5,016 bases of DNA. It comes from Candidatus Cryptobacteroides faecihippi (GTDB taxonomy: Bacteria; Bacteroidota; Bacteroidia; Bacteroidales; UBA932). The stretch lies in the NCBI GenBank assembly GCA_018066065.1, contig JAGHSC010000117.1:1-5016 (forward strand), read 5' to 3'. Position numbers and translations under genes: made by a program. The first letter of the stretch is position 1. The number at the start of each line of letters is the position of its first letter. The notes beneath the pieces are model-generated. The model was given only the letters and a program-made list of their open reading frames with translations. It had not been told where the DNA came from and searched no databases. This document shows, one piece after another, positions 4,190-5,016 of the stretch.

Positions 4190-5016
4190 ATGAAGAAGAT
4201 AGCTTTCATTTCAATACTGTTCACTCTGTTCACTGTCCTGGCTTTCTCCAGGCCGGCGAGCAGGGAGTCTTTCCTCATCACCCAGCCGGACGGCACGACA
4301 TTCAGAGCATTCTTCCGTGGAGACGAGTTTTCGAGGGTACTGATGACAACCGATGGCTGTGCCCTGATGAAAGACGAAGACGGTTTCTACCAGTACGCAT
4401 TCTACAATGCTGACGGTACAGCGACAAGGAGCGGTTACAAGCCCGGTGACAATGTTCCTGCCCTTGTGCTCAATGAAAGCCGGAATATCCCATACGAAGC
4501 GATCAGGTTCAAGGGCGAGCTTAGAAGGATCGAGCTGGCAAGGAGAAGCAAGCCACGCTCCCTCAGGACAAGGGCAGAAGGGAAAGCATCCCGCCACTGT
4601 CTGGTAATCCTGGTCCAGTTCCCCGACCTGAGCTTTCAGAACGAAAGGACAAGAAAGGACGAATTCACTGCACTTGTCACGGAAAGGGGCTACTCCAAGG
4701 ACGGAGCCACCGGCAGCGTGCTGGACTATTTCACCGACCAGCTTGGCCATGCCTACGATTTCGAATTCACGGTCACTGACATCGTGACTGCCTCCAAGAG
4801 TTTCAAATACTATGGAGAAGACCTGAATGGTTCCGGAAACGATGCCCACCCGGACGAGCTTGCAAGGGAAGCATGCCTGCTTGTCGACCCATTCATAGAC
4901 TTTTCACAGTACGATGATGACGGGGACGGGGAAGTCGACAATGTCTACATCATAGTCGCCGGGTGTGACGAGGCCGAAGGCGGAGACGCAGACTACATCT
5001 GGCCGCATCAGTGGTA
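4190..5016 (+). CDS. M6-family secreted metalloprotease, 3' truncated
   Basis: 275 residues are visible before the window ends. Residues 1 to about 20 (MKKIAFISILFTLFTVLAFS) form a signal peptide without a lipobox. Residues 27-90 (FLITQPDGTTFRAFFRGDEF, then TTDGCALMKDEDGFYQYAF) match the N-terminal region of Bacteroidetes M6 proteases. The M6 domain starts near HCLVILVQFPDLSF (136-149) and continues with GYSKDGATGSVLDYFTDQ (167-184), IDFSQYDDDGDGEVDNVYIIVAG (236-258) and YIWPHQW at the edge. DDDGDGEVD looks like a calcium-binding loop. Related proteins include immune inhibitor A, a zinc endopeptidase. The expected zinc motif HExxH would lie past base 5016, so catalytic competence cannot be judged. 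The ATG at 4190 is supported by the signal peptide and by the promoter box 7 nt upstream. Substrate and secretion route are unknown, because any C-terminal sorting domain is outside the window. Confidence 0.88.
   Translation, partial: MKKIAFISILFTLFTVLAFSRPASRESFLITQPDGTTFRAFFRGDEFSRVLMTTDGCALMKDEDGFYQYAFYNADGTATRSGYKPGDNVPALVLNESRNIPYEAIRFKGELRRIELARRSKPRSLRTRAEGKASRHCLVILVQFPDLSFQNERTRKDEFTALVTERGYSKDGATGSVLDYFTDQLGHAYDFEFTVTDIVTASKSFKYYGEDLNGSGNDAHPDELAREACLLVDPFIDFSQYDDDGDGEVDNVYIIVAGCDEAEGGDADYIWPHQW

Noticed and set aside
4211..4849. Minus-strand open frame opposite the M6 gene (212 codons)
   Set aside because: The plus strand has a continuous M6 protease match with a signal peptide. 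The antisense frame shows no recognisable domain.
1..5016. CRISPR array, tRNA, rRNA or insertion sequence
   Set aside because: No regularly spaced repeats, tRNA cloverleaf, rRNA segment or terminal inverted repeats were seen on either strand.

Overview
The window looks like chromosomal DNA of a Bacteroidales-type bacterium (phylum Bacteroidota), probably a gut- or rumen-type lineage with fairly GC-rich genes. Supporting signs are exact copies of the Bacteroidetes -7 promoter box TAnnTTTG ahead of four genes, A-rich start regions without Shine-Dalgarno sequences, a long L25 of the Ctc/TL5 type directly followed by pth, a short Hc1-like 'histone H1' protein, a XerD ending in HHPR, and secreted C11 and M6 peptidases. 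The order-level call is inference; genus cannot be read from this window.

Layout. Bases 1-209 (+) are the 3' end of a helix-hairpin-helix (HHH, ComEA-like) protein gene. It runs convergently into xerD (166-1032, -), and the two coding regions share 44 bp. A 76-bp gap (1033-1108) holds two divergent promoters, one for xerD and one for a clostripain-family (C11) lipoprotein peptidase (1109-2488, +). A 129-bp gap carries a well-formed promoter and a structured leader for rplY (L25, 2618-3181, +). pth follows after 21 bp (3203-3784, +), probably on the same transcript. A 153-bp AT-rich gap with T-runs leads to a 58-residue Hc1-like protein gene (3938-4114, +). That gene ends in a strong terminator (4129-4172), which abuts the promoter of an M6-family metalloprotease gene (4190 to the window end, +, 3' truncated).

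How the genes relate. The centre is housekeeping: L25 binds 5S rRNA, Pth recycles peptidyl-tRNA, and the Hc1-like protein is a presumed nucleoid protein. rplY and the Hc1-like gene use a codon set distinct from the neighbours, as expected of highly expressed genes. The flanks carry XerD (chromosome dimer resolution), an HHH protein, and two exported peptidases with their own promoters.

Most notable: the rplY leader contains a stem-loop (about 2560-2600) whose symmetric internal loop has AUGG on one strand and GAGUA on the other, in the same register as loop E of bacterial 5S rRNA, the binding site of L25. It is a strong candidate for an autogenous L25 control element that mimics 5S rRNA.
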